A DNA stretch of 64,000 nucleotides, from NCBI GenBank assembly GCA_017631875.1, contig JAGBSL010000025.1:1-64000 (forward strand), given 5' to 3'. The position numbers and the translations under genes are program-made. Positions 1-9,793 of this stretch are shown piece after piece (the stretch's first letter is position 1; each line of letters begins with the position of its first letter). The notes under the pieces were generated by a model. That model saw only the letters and a list, made by a program, of their open reading frames with translations, was not told where the DNA came from and made no database searches. The stretch comes from Bacteroidales bacterium. GTDB lineage: Bacteria > Bacteroidota > Bacteroidia > Bacteroidales > UBA932.

Positions 1-1
1 G

Positions 2-1861
2 GATTTTGTGCTGGAGGTGTCGGATATTACAGCAACGTCATGTCATTTTTCGGTTGTGCCGAAGGATGACCAGATGTCTTATGTGGTAATGCTTGTTCCG
101 AAGGCGGATTTCGATTCATATGAAGATGAATACAAATACCAGGATGATGACCTTGAGTGGTTTACACAGAAGGCGATCGAAGAAGGGAAAGACCTGGCTC
201 AGTGGCTGGAAGGATTTCTGAAGAAGGGGCCTTTTGAGGCAGACGAGGAAGGTCTGATGCCTGGCGAGTCGTACTATCTTTATGCTTACGGTCTTGATTA
301 TGAGGGATATTTTACCACAGGCGTGACCAAGAAGGAGTTTGCCACGCCGGAGATCCAGCAGACCGATCTGTCATTTGAAATTGATGTTACGGACATCGGA
401 TTGACCAAGGCAACCGTGAAGGTTCAGGCAAGTGATGACAAGGCTGTGTTCTTTATGAATGTATTTTCAAAGGAGCAGTACGAGCAGTGGGGAGGTGGAG
501 AAGTTGCCTTCTCCAATCACGCGCAGGCTCTGGTTGACTATTATGTGACAATGGGAAGAACGCCTGAGGAGATGGTTACCAATCTCGGCAGTGTGGGTAG
601 GGGAGAGCTGGTCTTTGACGATCTGACAGATGATACCGAGTATATTGCATATGCAGTCGGAATCGACGAGAACTTTTTCGTGAACTCCAAGGCGACTGTG
701 GTCAACTTCAGGACTAAGAAAGTCGTGGAGTCTTCAATCACATTTGAAATCGATATCAGGGAGACTACATATTGCTCGGTAATCGGTACCGTGACCCCGT
801 CAAATGCCGATCAGTTCATCTGTGCTATACAACCTAAGGCTCAGCTTGAACAGTTCGAGTCGGATCAGGACATAATGTACGAACTTGTGGCAACCTATCA
901 GCAATGGGATGCGATGGAGGACGTGCTGTATGCTGGTGAGGCGGTCGAGCTGGAACCGATATCGTCTTTGAGCCCTTCGACGGAATATGTCGTTTTGTGT
1001 TTCGGCTGGGATGAGGCACCTACTACCGGCTTGACAAAAACAGAGTTCGTCACCCTTGCCGAAGGCGGAAATCCTCGTGCCCAGGAAATGACCTTTGCCC
1101 TGTCTGATATCATTCATAATAAGGTGACTGTCAATATCACCCCAAAGCTCGGTCTGCACTATTTCTACGACTGTATGTCTGTGGAGACATTGAACGAATA
1201 CATCGTTTCGGAAGGCTCTGAAGATGAGGCGATCTGCCGTTTCATAGACGAGAGGATAGATTATGGCGCCGAGTTCTTCAATTGTACCCGCAAGGAGTAT
1301 CTTGAGGATATGGGTGCTGCTTTGGGTAAGCAGAGATGGACCTTTACCGGTCTTGAGGAGGATAGTGAATATATAATAGTTGCCGCTACCGTAAACATGA
1401 CCACCGGCAAGATCGCTTTGAGAAAACCTTTCAAGAGTGATGTATTCCGTACGACAATACTGATTGAAAGTGATGCTGCTGTGACCTTCGTGATTGATAA
1501 ATATTATGACGGAACGGAGCTGGCTGAGCTTGATCCCGTGCAGTTCAGCAAGTGCAAGGGAATGGTTATGGTGCCTTATAAGATAGTACCTAACGCTGAT
1601 GCCGTGCATTGGAGAACCACATTCACATACGGAGAGTTCGCTTCATGGGCCGAAAGGGATGATATCCTGTTCGAGCTTGATTACAAGTGCGATGAGGATA
1701 AGACACAGGGTTTTGCGGTGGTGCATTATGGCCAGGTCGTAGCGTTTCTTGGTATGGCTGAGAATGAGGAAGGTTATACGGGACCTTATACGGTTTATGA
1801 GTTTACAGCTCAGAAAGGCGGAGCATCCCCTGCCCGGGAATTCATTGATTCATTGAAATAA
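2..1861 (+). CDS. Surface beta-sandwich repeat protein, 5' end outside window
   Basis: The frame is open to the left edge, so the gene is cut by the window; the GTG at position 8 is probably not the real start and the signal peptide is missing. The visible ~619 residues are built of about four or five related units of ~110-130 residues. Each unit starts with a strand like LSFEIDVTDI or ITFEIDIRET and closes with a strand of the type DTEYIAYAVGID followed by an FRT or FVT sequence. This resembles fibronectin-III-like repeat lipoproteins of Bacteroidales. The gene at 2733-4292 has the same unit plan, so the two are paralogs. It is followed after 6 bp by the Omp28-type gene and is probably in one operon with it. 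Function unknown; a surface adhesin or binding protein is inferred. Confidence 0.8.
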   Translation, partial: DFVLEVSDITATSCHFSVVPKDDQMSYVVMLVPKADFDSYEDEYKYQDDDLEWFTQKAIEEGKDLAQWLEGFLKKGPFEADEEGLMPGESYYLYAYGLDYEGYFTTGVTKKEFATPEIQQTDLSFEIDVTDIGLTKATVKVQASDDKAVFFMNVFSKEQYEQWGGGEVAFSNHAQALVDYYVTMGRTPEEMVTNLGSVGRGELVFDDLTDDTEYIAYAVGIDENFFVNSKATVVNFRTKKVVESSITFEIDIRETTYCSVIGTVTPSNADQFICAIQPKAQLEQFESDQDIMYELVATYQQWDAMEDVLYAGEAVELEPISSLSPSTEYVVLCFGWDEAPTTGLTKTEFVTLAEGGNPRAQEMTFALSDIIHNKVTVNITPKLGLHYFYDCMSVETLNEYIVSEGSEDEAICRFIDERIDYGAEFFNCTRKEYLEDMGAALGKQRWTFTGLEEDSEYIIVAATVNMTTGKIALRKPFKSDVFRTTILIESDAAVTFVIDKYYDGTELAELDPVQFSKCKGMVMVPYKIVPNADAVHWRTTFTYGEFASWAERDDILFELDYKCDEDKTQGFAVVHYGQVVAFLGMAENEEGYTGPYTVYEFTAQKGGASPAREFIDSLK

Positions 1862-1867
1862 ACATAT

Positions 1868-2728
1868 ATGAAAGCATTAAAATTTCTTTTCGCCGTGTGC
1901 TTAGCGGTAATTGTGTCCTGCACAGAGCAACAGGAGGAACCTGAAATTCCAGCAGGGGATGTGACCGTTCCGGAGCTCCCGGCCGACCCTGAGCCAGGCA
2001 ATACATCATTTAATCATAGGATACTCTTGCTTCAGCATACCGGAACATATTGCTCTAACTGTCCTAACCTCATGACTTCGCTCAAGGCGTTGTCTGAGAT
2101 GGATGAGTATGCGTCCAAGTATCAGCATGTTGCAGCTCATTCGTATAATGAAACAGGCGATCCTGCATACTCACAGGCAGCAGCCAATCTCTCGCAGGCC
2201 TTCTGCAGCGGATACTATCCTGAACTGACGTTCAATCTGACGAAAGAGAATACAGGAACCTCCTTGGCAGTCAGCACCATAACCGGCATCATTGACCAGC
2301 TCCACAAGGAGACGGCAGATGTCGGAATCGCGGCAGCAGCCGGACTTACCGGTAATGCTCTTGGAGTGAATGTGCAGATCAAGGCCGCAAAGGCAGGTCA
2401 GTACCGCATTGCGGTCTGGGTGCTTGAGGACGGCATCAGAGGCAAGCAGGAGGGAGCAAGCGAGGATTGGATGAACACTCACGGCAATGCCCTAAGGGCG
2501 ATGGCGGGCAATACTCTCAACATGCGTATCTACGGAGAAAAGATGGGTGAGCTTCAGGTGGGACAGACTGCGGAGAAATTTTTCTCGGTTGTTCTGGATG
2601 AGGCATGGAAGGCGGAGAACTGCAAGGTGCTGGTTCTTGTCAATGCAGCAGGTGCTGACGGCCGATATGACCTAGCGAACTGTATCCTTTGCCCTATAGG
2701 TGGTGTAGTGACATATGATTATAAATAA
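1868..2728 (+). CDS. Omp28-like thioredoxin-fold lipoprotein
   Basis: A 286-residue protein. The N-terminus is a lipoprotein signal with hydrophobic core FLFAVCLAVIVSC and lipidation Cys18. After a Pro/Glu-rich tether (residues 20-45) comes a thioredoxin-like segment with a redox motif, TYCSNC (Cys62 and Cys65). This arrangement is typical of Omp28-related outer membrane proteins of Bacteroidota. It is sandwiched between two paralogous beta-sandwich repeat proteins with gaps of only 6 and 4 bp, which argues for one transcript. It may act on disulfides in, or help display, these neighbours; that role is inferred. Confidence 0.75.
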   Translation: MKALKFLFAVCLAVIVSCTEQQEEPEIPAGDVTVPELPADPEPGNTSFNHRILLLQHTGTYCSNCPNLMTSLKALSEMDEYASKYQHVAAHSYNETGDPAYSQAAANLSQAFCSGYYPELTFNLTKENTGTSLAVSTITGIIDQLHKETADVGIAAAAGLTGNALGVNVQIKAAKAGQYRIAVWVLEDGIRGKQEGASEDWMNTHGNALRAMAGNTLNMRIYGEKMGELQVGQTAEKFFSVVLDEAWKAENCKVLVLVNAAGADGRYDLANCILCPIGGVVTYDYK

Positions 2729-2732
2729 AATC

Positions 2733-4292
2733 ATGAAGAACTTAAGATATCTTGTGATGATCGTGGCTGCCATGCTGATGGCGGCTTGTAATAAGACCGG
2801 ACAGGGTCCGGAGGAACCGCAGGGCGGAGCTTCGGGATTCAAGATCGAGGTCTTTGACATGAATTCGAGCCACTGCAAGGTGAAGATCGTGCCGGAAAAC
2901 AAGACGGCTCCGTACTTCTGTGGCGTGGCTACGGAGGATTACCTCAAGACCTTCGGCCCTCTTGATGATATGATGACGACAGCTACAAATTTCATCGAGA
3001 CTACTATTCTGGAAAATAGCGATGTGGCGATATCGGACCTGATGAAAGTCGGAGAATATGAGAGGGAAGTCACAGGTCTTAAGCCAGAGCAGAGGTTTGT
3101 CGTGTTTGCCTGTCATACAGACGAGACCGGCGCTGTCACATCGGAGATTGCCATGGTGGTGGAGACAACTCCGGCTTTGGAGCAGGTCAGCATGGAGTTT
3201 GATATTGAGCTGGATCAGATCACTGCGACTTCTGCAATGCTCTTCATCACTCCTACTACTGATGACGAATACGTATGGCTGGAGTTTCCTGAGGATGTGT
3301 ACAAGGATATGACCATGGAGGAACTTCAGGAATTCCTTCTGAAGAACTACAAGCCTTTCTTCCCGCTGCACACAAATACCGGAGAGATGGTCCACTCTTT
3401 CGATGACAAGCTTGATCCTGACACCGAATATATGATCATCGTATTCGGTTATGACGGCGGCCTGACAACTCCTCTGTTTACGGAGAAGTTCCGCACTCTT
3501 GAGCCGAATGACCCATCTGATGTGACTTTCGATATTTCATATAACAATCTTACAGCACGCAGTGCGACCGTGACGTTCAAACCGTCAGACGCGAGTGTGG
3601 CATATCTGGCTATCGTGGCTGGAGAGGACGAACTGGGAAGAAACGGCGGTCCTACAGCTGAAGGTGTCAAGAAGTTGATAGACAAGGAGATAAAGAAGGC
3701 TATTCTGGTGGGAGACTGCGAGGATCGTGCTGAATTCGCCAAGTATTATGCCCAGAGGGGCACTGCTACCGGCAATTTCTCGCTTAAGCCGGGAATGAGA
3801 CACTATGCATGTGCCGTATGTCTTGATGCCGATGGTGAATATGCTTCCGAGGTTGCCATTTGCTGGTTCGATGCTCCTGCTGAAGGCGCTACTGACGCTT
3901 CGGTTTCTGCTTCCGTCCTGAAATTCTTTGACGGAGATGCTTTGTATGCATCGAATCCATCCTATTCGGATTTTGCAGGCTGGGCGGTTGTACGCCTGAA
4001 GTTCGAGCTTGGAGGTTCTGCGACAGATGCCATTTTTACGATTTATCCTGTAGATGTGTTGGAGCAGGAAGGCGCTACTGACGATGATATCCGAGCTCTG
4101 CTTCTTGATGACTCTCTGCTTGGAGAATATAACTTCAACATAGAGGCCCTGACTGACGTTCAGCTGGAGTGGGGATATGACTATAGATTGTATGCAATCC
4201 CATTCGATGCCTCCGAAAACACAGGCGAGCTCTTCAAGCTCGATATACCTGCATTGTCCAGGGAGCAGGCTTCTCCGGTTTCAGAGTATTAA
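2733..4292 (+). CDS. Beta-sandwich repeat lipoprotein
   Basis: The chosen ATG at 2733 gives MKNLRYLVMIVAAMLMAAC, a clear lipoprotein signal peptide with lipidation Cys19; an in-frame ATG at 2715 would add six residues before it and overlap the upstream gene. The 519-residue product holds about three repeats of ~120 residues, each with an opening strand such as FKIEVFDMNS or VTFDISYNNL and a closing strand such as DTEYMIIVFGYD. The last ~130 residues form a different C-terminal domain. The repeat plan matches the truncated protein at the window start. Probably displayed on the cell surface; ligand unknown. Confidence 0.8.
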   Translation: MKNLRYLVMIVAAMLMAACNKTGQGPEEPQGGASGFKIEVFDMNSSHCKVKIVPENKTAPYFCGVATEDYLKTFGPLDDMMTTATNFIETTILENSDVAISDLMKVGEYEREVTGLKPEQRFVVFACHTDETGAVTSEIAMVVETTPALEQVSMEFDIELDQITATSAMLFITPTTDDEYVWLEFPEDVYKDMTMEELQEFLLKNYKPFFPLHTNTGEMVHSFDDKLDPDTEYMIIVFGYDGGLTTPLFTEKFRTLEPNDPSDVTFDISYNNLTARSATVTFKPSDASVAYLAIVAGEDELGRNGGPTAEGVKKLIDKEIKKAILVGDCEDRAEFAKYYAQRGTATGNFSLKPGMRHYACAVCLDADGEYASEVAICWFDAPAEGATDASVSASVLKFFDGDALYASNPSYSDFAGWAVVRLKFELGGSATDAIFTIYPVDVLEQEGATDDDIRALLLDDSLLGEYNFNIEALTDVQLEWGYDYRLYAIPFDASENTGELFKLDIPALSREQASPVSEY

Positions 4293-4319
4293 CGTAAATA
4301 ATAACCTAATTATAGTATT

Positions 4320-5573
4320 ATGAAAATCAAACATTTGCTTATCGGTATGCTTGCTGTAGCAGCTGCCGTGGCTTGTAAAAGGGCGGATGAGCCCGTTGTA
4401 GAGCCTAAACTTGATGTCGACAAGGAGGCGGTAGAGGTTGCTGCGACAGCTGGCGAGGCTTCGTTCTCTGTGACATCAAACCAGCCATGGGCTGCAGATT
4501 GTGACGCTGACTGGGTGTCTCTTGATCCGGCAAGCGGTTCGGCTTCAAATGTGGCTGTTACTGTAAAAGTTACAGCCGAGGATAATAAGACAGCCCAGGC
4601 ACGTGAGGCTACAGTGGCTGTCAAAGCTGGCGAACTTATGAAGACCGTAAAGGTAAGTCAGGCGGCTGGAAAGGCAGAGGAGCCTGCTCCGGATCCAACA
4701 CCTGAACCAGAGCCTGAACCAGATCCAACTCCAGAGCCTGAACCAGATCCAACTCCTGATCCAGAACCAGAGCCGACTCCGGATCCAACCCCCGACCCGG
4801 AACCCGAGCCAGAGCCGACTCCGGATCCAACACCTGAACCAGAGCCAGAACCGACTCCTGATCCAACTCCAGAGCCTGAACCAGATCCAACTCCTGATCC
4901 AGAACCAGAGCCGACTCCGGATCCAACCCCCGACCCGGAACCCGAGCCAGACCCGACTCCGGATCCAACACCTGAACCAGAGCCAGACCCGACTCCGGAT
5001 CCAACTCCAGACCCTGAGCCAGAACCGACTCCTGATCCAACCCCAGATCCGGAACCCGAGCCAGACCCGACTCCGGATCCAACACCTGAACCAGAGCCAG
5101 AACCGACTCCTGATCCAACCCCAGATCCGGAACCAGAACCGGAGTTGCCTGAAGATTGCATGGTTGCGGAGTTTGTGCTTGCTGACGAAGGCATGCCGAA
5201 CAAGTACGATGTGGACAACTGGAAGTTCTGGGTAGACAATAACGTGTCGATCCGATTCAGACAGGGATCTTCAGGAACTGAGCCTAAGTATTATACTGAG
5301 GATCAGTCAGTTCGCATGATTCAAGGCGGATCTACTCTTGAGGTGATGACAAACGAGCACACGGATTATGTGGAGAGTAAATATACCATCAAGGCTATTG
5401 AAATTACTTTTGCATCAGGTCAATGTTACCTTACCCCTGATACAGGAGAATTCTCTGCCGAGGGAGAAGTGCGCACTTGGACAGGTTCTGCTGTAAATGT
5501 CAAGTTTATTGCTGACGGTACGGATAAAAGCCATCGTGCATATGTAAAATCAATCAAAGTATACTATCAGTAA
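4320..5573 (+). CDS. BACON-domain lipoprotein with Pro-Asp/Glu-rich linker
   Basis: A 417-residue lipoprotein (signal [19 protein letters not shown], Cys19). Residues ~30-115 are a BACON domain, with the typical segments [19 protein letters not shown] and VKVSQA. Residues ~120-278 are a low-complexity run of Pro-Thr-Pro-Asp/Glu units, encoded by a DNA tandem repeat. Residues ~280-417 are a beta-rich C-terminal domain with no family I recognise. BACON domains are known from Bacteroidota surface proteins, often carbohydrate- or mucin-associated. The rigid acidic linker probably holds the C-terminal domain away from the membrane. The gene ends just before a strong terminator. Confidence 0.85.
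   Translation: MKIKHLLIGMLAVAAAVACKRADEPVVEPKLDVDKEAVEVAATAGEASFSVTSNQPWAADCDADWVSLDPASGSASNVAVTVKVTAEDNKTAQAREATVAVKAGELMKTVKVSQAAGKAEEPAPDPTPEPEPEPDPTPEPEPDPTPDPEPEPTPDPTPDPEPEPEPTPDPTPEPEPEPTPDPTPEPEPDPTPDPEPEPTPDPTPDPEPEPDPTPDPTPEPEPDPTPDPTPDPEPEPTPDPTPDPEPEPDPTPDPTPEPEPEPTPDPTPDPEPEPELPEDCMVAEFVLADEGMPNKYDVDNWKFWVDNNVSIRFRQGSSGTEPKYYTEDQSVRMIQGGSTLEVMTNEHTDYVESKYTIKAIEITFASGQCYLTPDTGEFSAEGEVRTWTGSAVNVKFIADGTDKSHRAYVKSIKVYYQ
4686..5144 (+). repeat. Coding minisatellite for the Pro/Asp/Glu linker
   Basis: About 460 bp are made of imperfectly repeated units such as GATCCAACTCCTGATCCAG and GAACCAGAGCCGACTCCG, arranged in blocks of a few dozen bases. The units are multiples of three, so copy-number change keeps the frame. 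The repeat lacks stops in other frames too, which creates long artificial antisense reading frames. Confidence 0.9.
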
Positions 5574-5593
5574 CAGCTTTATTCGAATATTCG

Positions 5594-5624
5594 TCAGGCG
5601 GCCTTCAGGGTCGCCTGATTTTTG
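5594..5624 (+). terminator. Rho-independent terminator
   Basis: Inverted arms TCAGGCG (5594-5600) and CGCCTGA (5612-5618) are followed by a T-rich run (5619-5629). It lies 20 bp after the BACON-linker gene and before a good promoter for the next gene, so it separates two transcription units. Confidence 0.8.
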
Positions 5625-5644
5625 TTTTGTGGTAGGTCTGTGGG

Positions 5645-5676
5645 TTTGCAAAAGTGCTGATTCATAGCTATATTTG
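5645..5676 (+). promoter_or_regulatory. Bacteroidota-type promoter
   Basis: TTTG at 5645-5648, a 20-bp spacer, then TATATTTG at 5669-5676, matching the phylum pattern TTTG/TAnnTTTG. The predicted transcript start is near 5681, about 43 nt before the ATG at 5724. Confidence 0.75.
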
Positions 5677-5723
5677 CAGATTCAGATAAAAGCAAGAATA
5701 GTAATTTAAAAATAAAGCAAGAC

Positions 5724-8507
5724 ATGAAACTCAGAAATCTATTTCTTGGAGTGTGTTCGGCTGTAGCGGTATTTGCTGCATGTCAGCCGCAGGAGGAGAA
5801 CCTCGGCACTCCGGACATCTCTATCGACAAGAACGAGATGACATTTGAAGTGGCAGGTGGCGAGCAGCAGCTTGCCGTGACTGCAACACGTGACTGGAAG
5901 GTCGAGACTGACGCTGATTGGGTGGTGGTATCACCTGAGTCAGGCGCTGGTTCGCTTGAGCCTCAAACAGTTACAGTTACAGCTCTTGAGAACACAGGCA
6001 TGGACCGCTCTGCTGACCTCAAGTTCACAATCGGCATGAAGAGCAAGTATCTGACAGTATCTCAGGCAGGTCCTGGCGGATCGGTAGAGGCTCTCATCGT
6101 TTATTCTAACGACTTCGACAAGGAAGAGGCTACCAAGACTTATGGCAGCAGCAACGGCAGCTGGCCATATCTCGATCAGTTCGAGGGATGGAAGAATGCA
6201 ACTGGAACAGGTGCGGCTAATGTGACATATTCATTCCAGGGTATGTCTGCACGCGCAAACTCAACTTCAGACAGCAACTACTCAGACTATGCAGGTTCAG
6301 GTAAGAACAACATGTTCTTCGGTTCTGCCGCATATTTCTCGACAAACAACATCGCTCTTAACGGTGCTACAGGTCTCACCCTTACTTTCGGTACTGAGAA
6401 GTATTCACAGGACAACGGAAGCGTATTCACAAACTCGGAGTACAAGATCTTCCTCAGCAACGACGGTGCTAAATGGGTAGAGCTCACTGACTATACATTC
6501 GCAGGTGGCACAACAGAGGGCCGCTGGAACATCGCGACAGCAAACTTCACCGTTCCAGAGGGCACTGAGAACCTCTCTATCTGCATGCAGGTTACTGTAG
6601 CAAGCTCATACCGTATGGACGACATGAAGCTTGTGATGTCAGAGGGTGGTGCGGCAGTAGACTTCTCTAAGGGTGTCGAGATGGATTTCGCAGCTGGTAA
6701 CACTGGCGGTGGAAACCAGGGTGGCGGTGCATCTGATGCAAACGCTATCTACAGCAACAACTACGATAAGTCGGCAGCAGTTCAGGGCTCGAACGGATGG
6801 CCTTTCCTCGACAGCTCGGATGCATGGAAGAACGCTGCAGGTACAGGTGCTGCAAACGTGACTTACGCTTCAAAGAACGTTACAGTAAGAAACAACTCGA
6901 ACTCAAACGGTAATTATTCAGACTACGACGGTTCGGGTCTCAACAATATCTTCTTCGGTAAGGACTATCCTTATTTCGCAACAAAGAACATCGCTCTTGG
7001 CGGTGCTACCGGCTTGACTCTTACATTCGGTACAGAGAAGTATTCGCAGACTCTCGGCAGCACATTCACAAACAGCGAGTACCACATCTACCTCAGTAAC
7101 GACGGTACAAAGTGGGTTGAGCTTACTGACTATACATTCGCTGGTACAGCTGACGGAAGATGGAATGTGGCTACTGCAAACTTCACAGTTCCAGCAGGTA
7201 CTGAGAACCTTTCGATCTGTATGCAGGTTGATGCAGCAAGCGCATACCGTCTTGATGACTTCAAGCTTGTGGCATCAGAGGGTGGTGCAACTGTAGATTT
7301 CTCTGCTGCAGTAGAGAAGGACTTCAATGCTGGCGCAACCGGTGGTGGAAACGAAGGCGGTGAGACTCCTACTCCTCCAGCAGGTGACGGTTCAGTTGTA
7401 ACCATCGCAGAGTTCCTTGCAAACGGCGGTTCTGCAATCGAGGGTATCGTGATCTCTAACATGGATCTCAACAACCTCACTTCAAAGAAGGGTATGTACA
7501 TCCAGGACGAGACAGCTGGTCTTCAGTTCTACCTTGCAGCAAACCACACTTTTGCATTCGGTGACAAGGTTAGAGTGGATGTTTCAGGCGTTTCTGTAGG
7601 TGAGTACAACGGCGCCGTACAGATCAGCGGCCTTGCTCTTGACAAGATCACAAAGATATCTTCAGGCAACACTGTTACTCCTAAGACAGTTACAATGGCT
7701 GACTTCCTCGCAAACAAGTATGAGGGCCAGTATGTGGCTATCGAGGGTGTTCAGGTGGCTGACGCAGACCTCAGCAAGACATTCGTGATGGGTGGTGCTC
7801 ATACAAGCATCAAGGTAGAGGATGCAAACGGAAACTCATTCGTCATCTTCTCATCTAAGTATGCTACTTACGGTACTCAGACTGTTCCTCAGGGATCAGG
7901 TACAATCAAGGGTATCTCTTCAATCAACAACGGCAACATGCAGATCATCTTCGCTCAGAATTCTGACTTTGCAGGTCTCACAGGTACACGTTTCGACGGT
8001 ACTGAGGTGACTCCTCCTGCAGGTGGCGGAGACGAAGGTGGTGAGGATCCTGTGACACCTCCGTCAGGCGGTGAGGGACAGTATGATTCCAATATCACTT
8101 GGACTCTTGGCGCTAATGCTTATGATGGATCATCATCTTCTTCACAGAAGGCGACAATCAACGGTATAGATGTTGACAACATCCTTAAGTTAGGTAAATC
8201 GAAGGAGGGCGGTTCTGCTACACTCAACATTCCAGCAGGAACGTCAAAGGTAGGTTTCTATGCAGTCGGTTGGAAGGGTAATACTGTTAAGCTTAATTGT
8301 TCGGTAGGTGGACAGAATGTAGAGCTGTCTATTGCTGCTAATGATGGAGCATCTGGAAATCCTGAACCAAGATACATTATGACGGTTTCGGAGTCAGATT
8401 ACTATACTATTGACATTCCTTCAGGCGCAACAGAAATGGTGCTAAGCACAACAGGAACATCAAACTGTCGTGCTATCATCTTCGGAATCAAGACTCTTTC
8501 TGAGTAA
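5724..8507 (+). CDS. Large BACON lipoprotein with duplicated domain and OB-like domain
   Basis: A 927-residue lipoprotein (signal MKLRNLFLGVCSAVAVFAAC). Domains in order: BACON (~30-125); two tandem copies of a ~200-residue beta-rich domain (~128-330 and ~340-545), sharing segments such as LTLTFGTEKYSQ and WVELTDYTFAG; Gly/Thr/Pro linkers; an OB-fold/DUF5689-like region (~560-760) with GMYIQDETAGLQFYL; and a C-terminal beta domain (~790-927). The related DUF5689 protein at 14121 shares the YIQDxTxG motif. The repeated domains may bind glycan or another extended ligand; OB-like domains in surface lipoproteins are often placed next to nucleases, as here. Substrate is not known. It has its own promoter and is followed by a terminator. 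Confidence 0.8.
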   Translation: MKLRNLFLGVCSAVAVFAACQPQEENLGTPDISIDKNEMTFEVAGGEQQLAVTATRDWKVETDADWVVVSPESGAGSLEPQTVTVTALENTGMDRSADLKFTIGMKSKYLTVSQAGPGGSVEALIVYSNDFDKEEATKTYGSSNGSWPYLDQFEGWKNATGTGAANVTYSFQGMSARANSTSDSNYSDYAGSGKNNMFFGSAAYFSTNNIALNGATGLTLTFGTEKYSQDNGSVFTNSEYKIFLSNDGAKWVELTDYTFAGGTTEGRWNIATANFTVPEGTENLSICMQVTVASSYRMDDMKLVMSEGGAAVDFSKGVEMDFAAGNTGGGNQGGGASDANAIYSNNYDKSAAVQGSNGWPFLDSSDAWKNAAGTGAANVTYASKNVTVRNNSNSNGNYSDYDGSGLNNIFFGKDYPYFATKNIALGGATGLTLTFGTEKYSQTLGSTFTNSEYHIYLSNDGTKWVELTDYTFAGTADGRWNVATANFTVPAGTENLSICMQVDAASAYRLDDFKLVASEGGATVDFSAAVEKDFNAGATGGGNEGGETPTPPAGDGSVVTIAEFLANGGSAIEGIVISNMDLNNLTSKKGMYIQDETAGLQFYLAANHTFAFGDKVRVDVSGVSVGEYNGAVQISGLALDKITKISSGNTVTPKTVTMADFLANKYEGQYVAIEGVQVADADLSKTFVMGGAHTSIKVEDANGNSFVIFSSKYATYGTQTVPQGSGTIKGISSINNGNMQIIFAQNSDFAGLTGTRFDGTEVTPPAGGGDEGGEDPVTPPSGGEGQYDSNITWTLGANAYDGSSSSSQKATINGIDVDNILKLGKSKEGGSATLNIPAGTSKVGFYAVGWKGNTVKLNCSVGGQNVELSIAANDGASGNPEPRYIMTVSESDYYTIDIPSGATEMVLSTTGTSNCRAIIFGIKTLSE

Positions 8508-8530
8508 AAAAGGAGAATTTAATTCATCAG

Positions 8531-8560
8531 AAGGGACTGACCGAGTGGTCGGGCCCTTTT
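8531..8560 (+). terminator. Strong rho-independent terminator
   Basis: A 12-bp stem (8531-8542 with 8547-8558, one mismatch and one G-T pair) around loop GAGT, ending in TTTT. It lies 23 bp after the stop of the large BACON lipoprotein and 17 bp before the nuclease start codon. Confidence 0.85.
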
Positions 8561-8576
8561 GATGGTCTTAATAAGA

Positions 8577-9788
8577 ATGAAGAAAATCGTATCGATATTC
8601 AGATTTACAGCTGTTCTGACACTGATCAGTGCTCTTGTCTTCAGCTCTTGTGATCCGCTTGGAAGCACAGGGATTGGAGTCGAAGTGTTCGGGATTACCA
8701 TCAAGAACCCTAAGGTCGATTCCGGCAAAGGCCAGCAGTTCGTGAACGTGAAGTGCAGCGGTGAGTGGACCCTCACTCTCGTGTCGGAGGACGGCACTCC
8801 GGATTGGGCGACGCTTAGCGTTGACTCCGGTGTGGGCGACAAGTCCAATGTCGTGCTTTCTTATGGCGTCAATGACGGCGAGAATACCAGAACGCTTACT
8901 ATTTACCTTGACAATGGAAGTCAGACAGTGTCATGTAAGATGGAGCAGCTTCCTGCAGGTCAGCGACCTGATGATGACATTGATGATCCGAACGACGATC
9001 CTAATGATGGTCAGACAGGTAATGTCGACCTTGCAAAGACAGGATGGCTTGAACTTCCTGCCATGGACAATCCGAATCTGGGATACTATGCCCATCATTT
9101 CAAGATGAACGGCAAGACATACCGCAACTACTCGTTCGGATGGAGCCAGAAGGACCGTGTGGCACTCTGGGTGGCATATCCGCTCTGTAAGCTCTACACT
9201 AACGGAAATGTAGGTCGTACAAACGCATGGGCACTTGACCCGCTTCTTGGAGAAGATTCGGCTGCGCCGTTCGGAGGTTATGCAGGTGATTATGCGCGAG
9301 GCCATCAGCTTCCTTCTGCTGACCGTCAGTGCTGCTATGATGCCAATGCACAGACCTTCTACGGCACAAACATGACTCCGCAGCTCAATGCCCACAACGA
9401 GAAGATCTGGGCAGATCTTGAGAACAAGGTCAGAGGCTATGCAAACACTTCGGATACTACATATGTGGTTACAGGTGTTATTGTAAGCCCATCCAGCAAG
9501 AAGGAGAGGGATTCATACGGTCAGAGTGTGACTATTCCGGATGCATATTTCAAGGCTGTGCTGAAATACAGCAAGTCCTCGACCCTCGGTGCATGGAATG
9601 CGGCAGCATTTTATCTTGAGCACAGGGCGTATTCGGGCAGCGTCAGCAAGGAACACTCTATGTCGATCGATGAACTTGAGGAGATGACAGGAATAGATTT
9701 CTTCGTGAACCTTCCTGCTAAGATCGGTGAAGATCAGGCGGCGAAGCTTGAAGCGGCTGATCCGGCTAATTCATCAGTTTGGTGGTAA
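8577..9788 (+). CDS. BACON lipoprotein DNA/RNA non-specific endonuclease (NUC1 family)
   Basis: The ATG at 8577 gives MKKIVSIFRFTAVLTLISAL then a lipoprotein Cys in FSSCDP; the in-frame TTG/ATG just upstream lie in the terminator T-run and are less likely. Residues ~45-125 look like a BACON-type domain, followed by an Asp-rich linker. The catalytic domain (~150-403) has YARGHQLPSADR, the equivalent of the DRGH motif of NucA/EndoG nucleases (catalytic His243; the usual first Asp is Ala here), and the downstream NAHNEKIWADLE segment with the metal-binding Asn. Family members cut DNA and RNA without sequence preference. As a lipoprotein it would act in the periplasm or on the surface. The next gene starts 5 bp after its stop. 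Confidence 0.88.
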   Translation: MKKIVSIFRFTAVLTLISALVFSSCDPLGSTGIGVEVFGITIKNPKVDSGKGQQFVNVKCSGEWTLTLVSEDGTPDWATLSVDSGVGDKSNVVLSYGVNDGENTRTLTIYLDNGSQTVSCKMEQLPAGQRPDDDIDDPNDDPNDGQTGNVDLAKTGWLELPAMDNPNLGYYAHHFKMNGKTYRNYSFGWSQKDRVALWVAYPLCKLYTNGNVGRTNAWALDPLLGEDSAAPFGGYAGDYARGHQLPSADRQCCYDANAQTFYGTNMTPQLNAHNEKIWADLENKVRGYANTSDTTYVVTGVIVSPSSKKERDSYGQSVTIPDAYFKAVLKYSKSSTLGAWNAAAFYLEHRAYSGSVSKEHSMSIDELEEMTGIDFFVNLPAKIGEDQAAKLEAADPANSSVWW

Positions 9789-9793
9789 AAGAT

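Noticed and set aside
4636..5239. Two long antisense reading frames (160 and 193 codons) of Ser-Gly and Leu-Asp repeats
   Set aside because: They are the reverse reading of the coding minisatellite, lack start signals and disappear outside the repeat.
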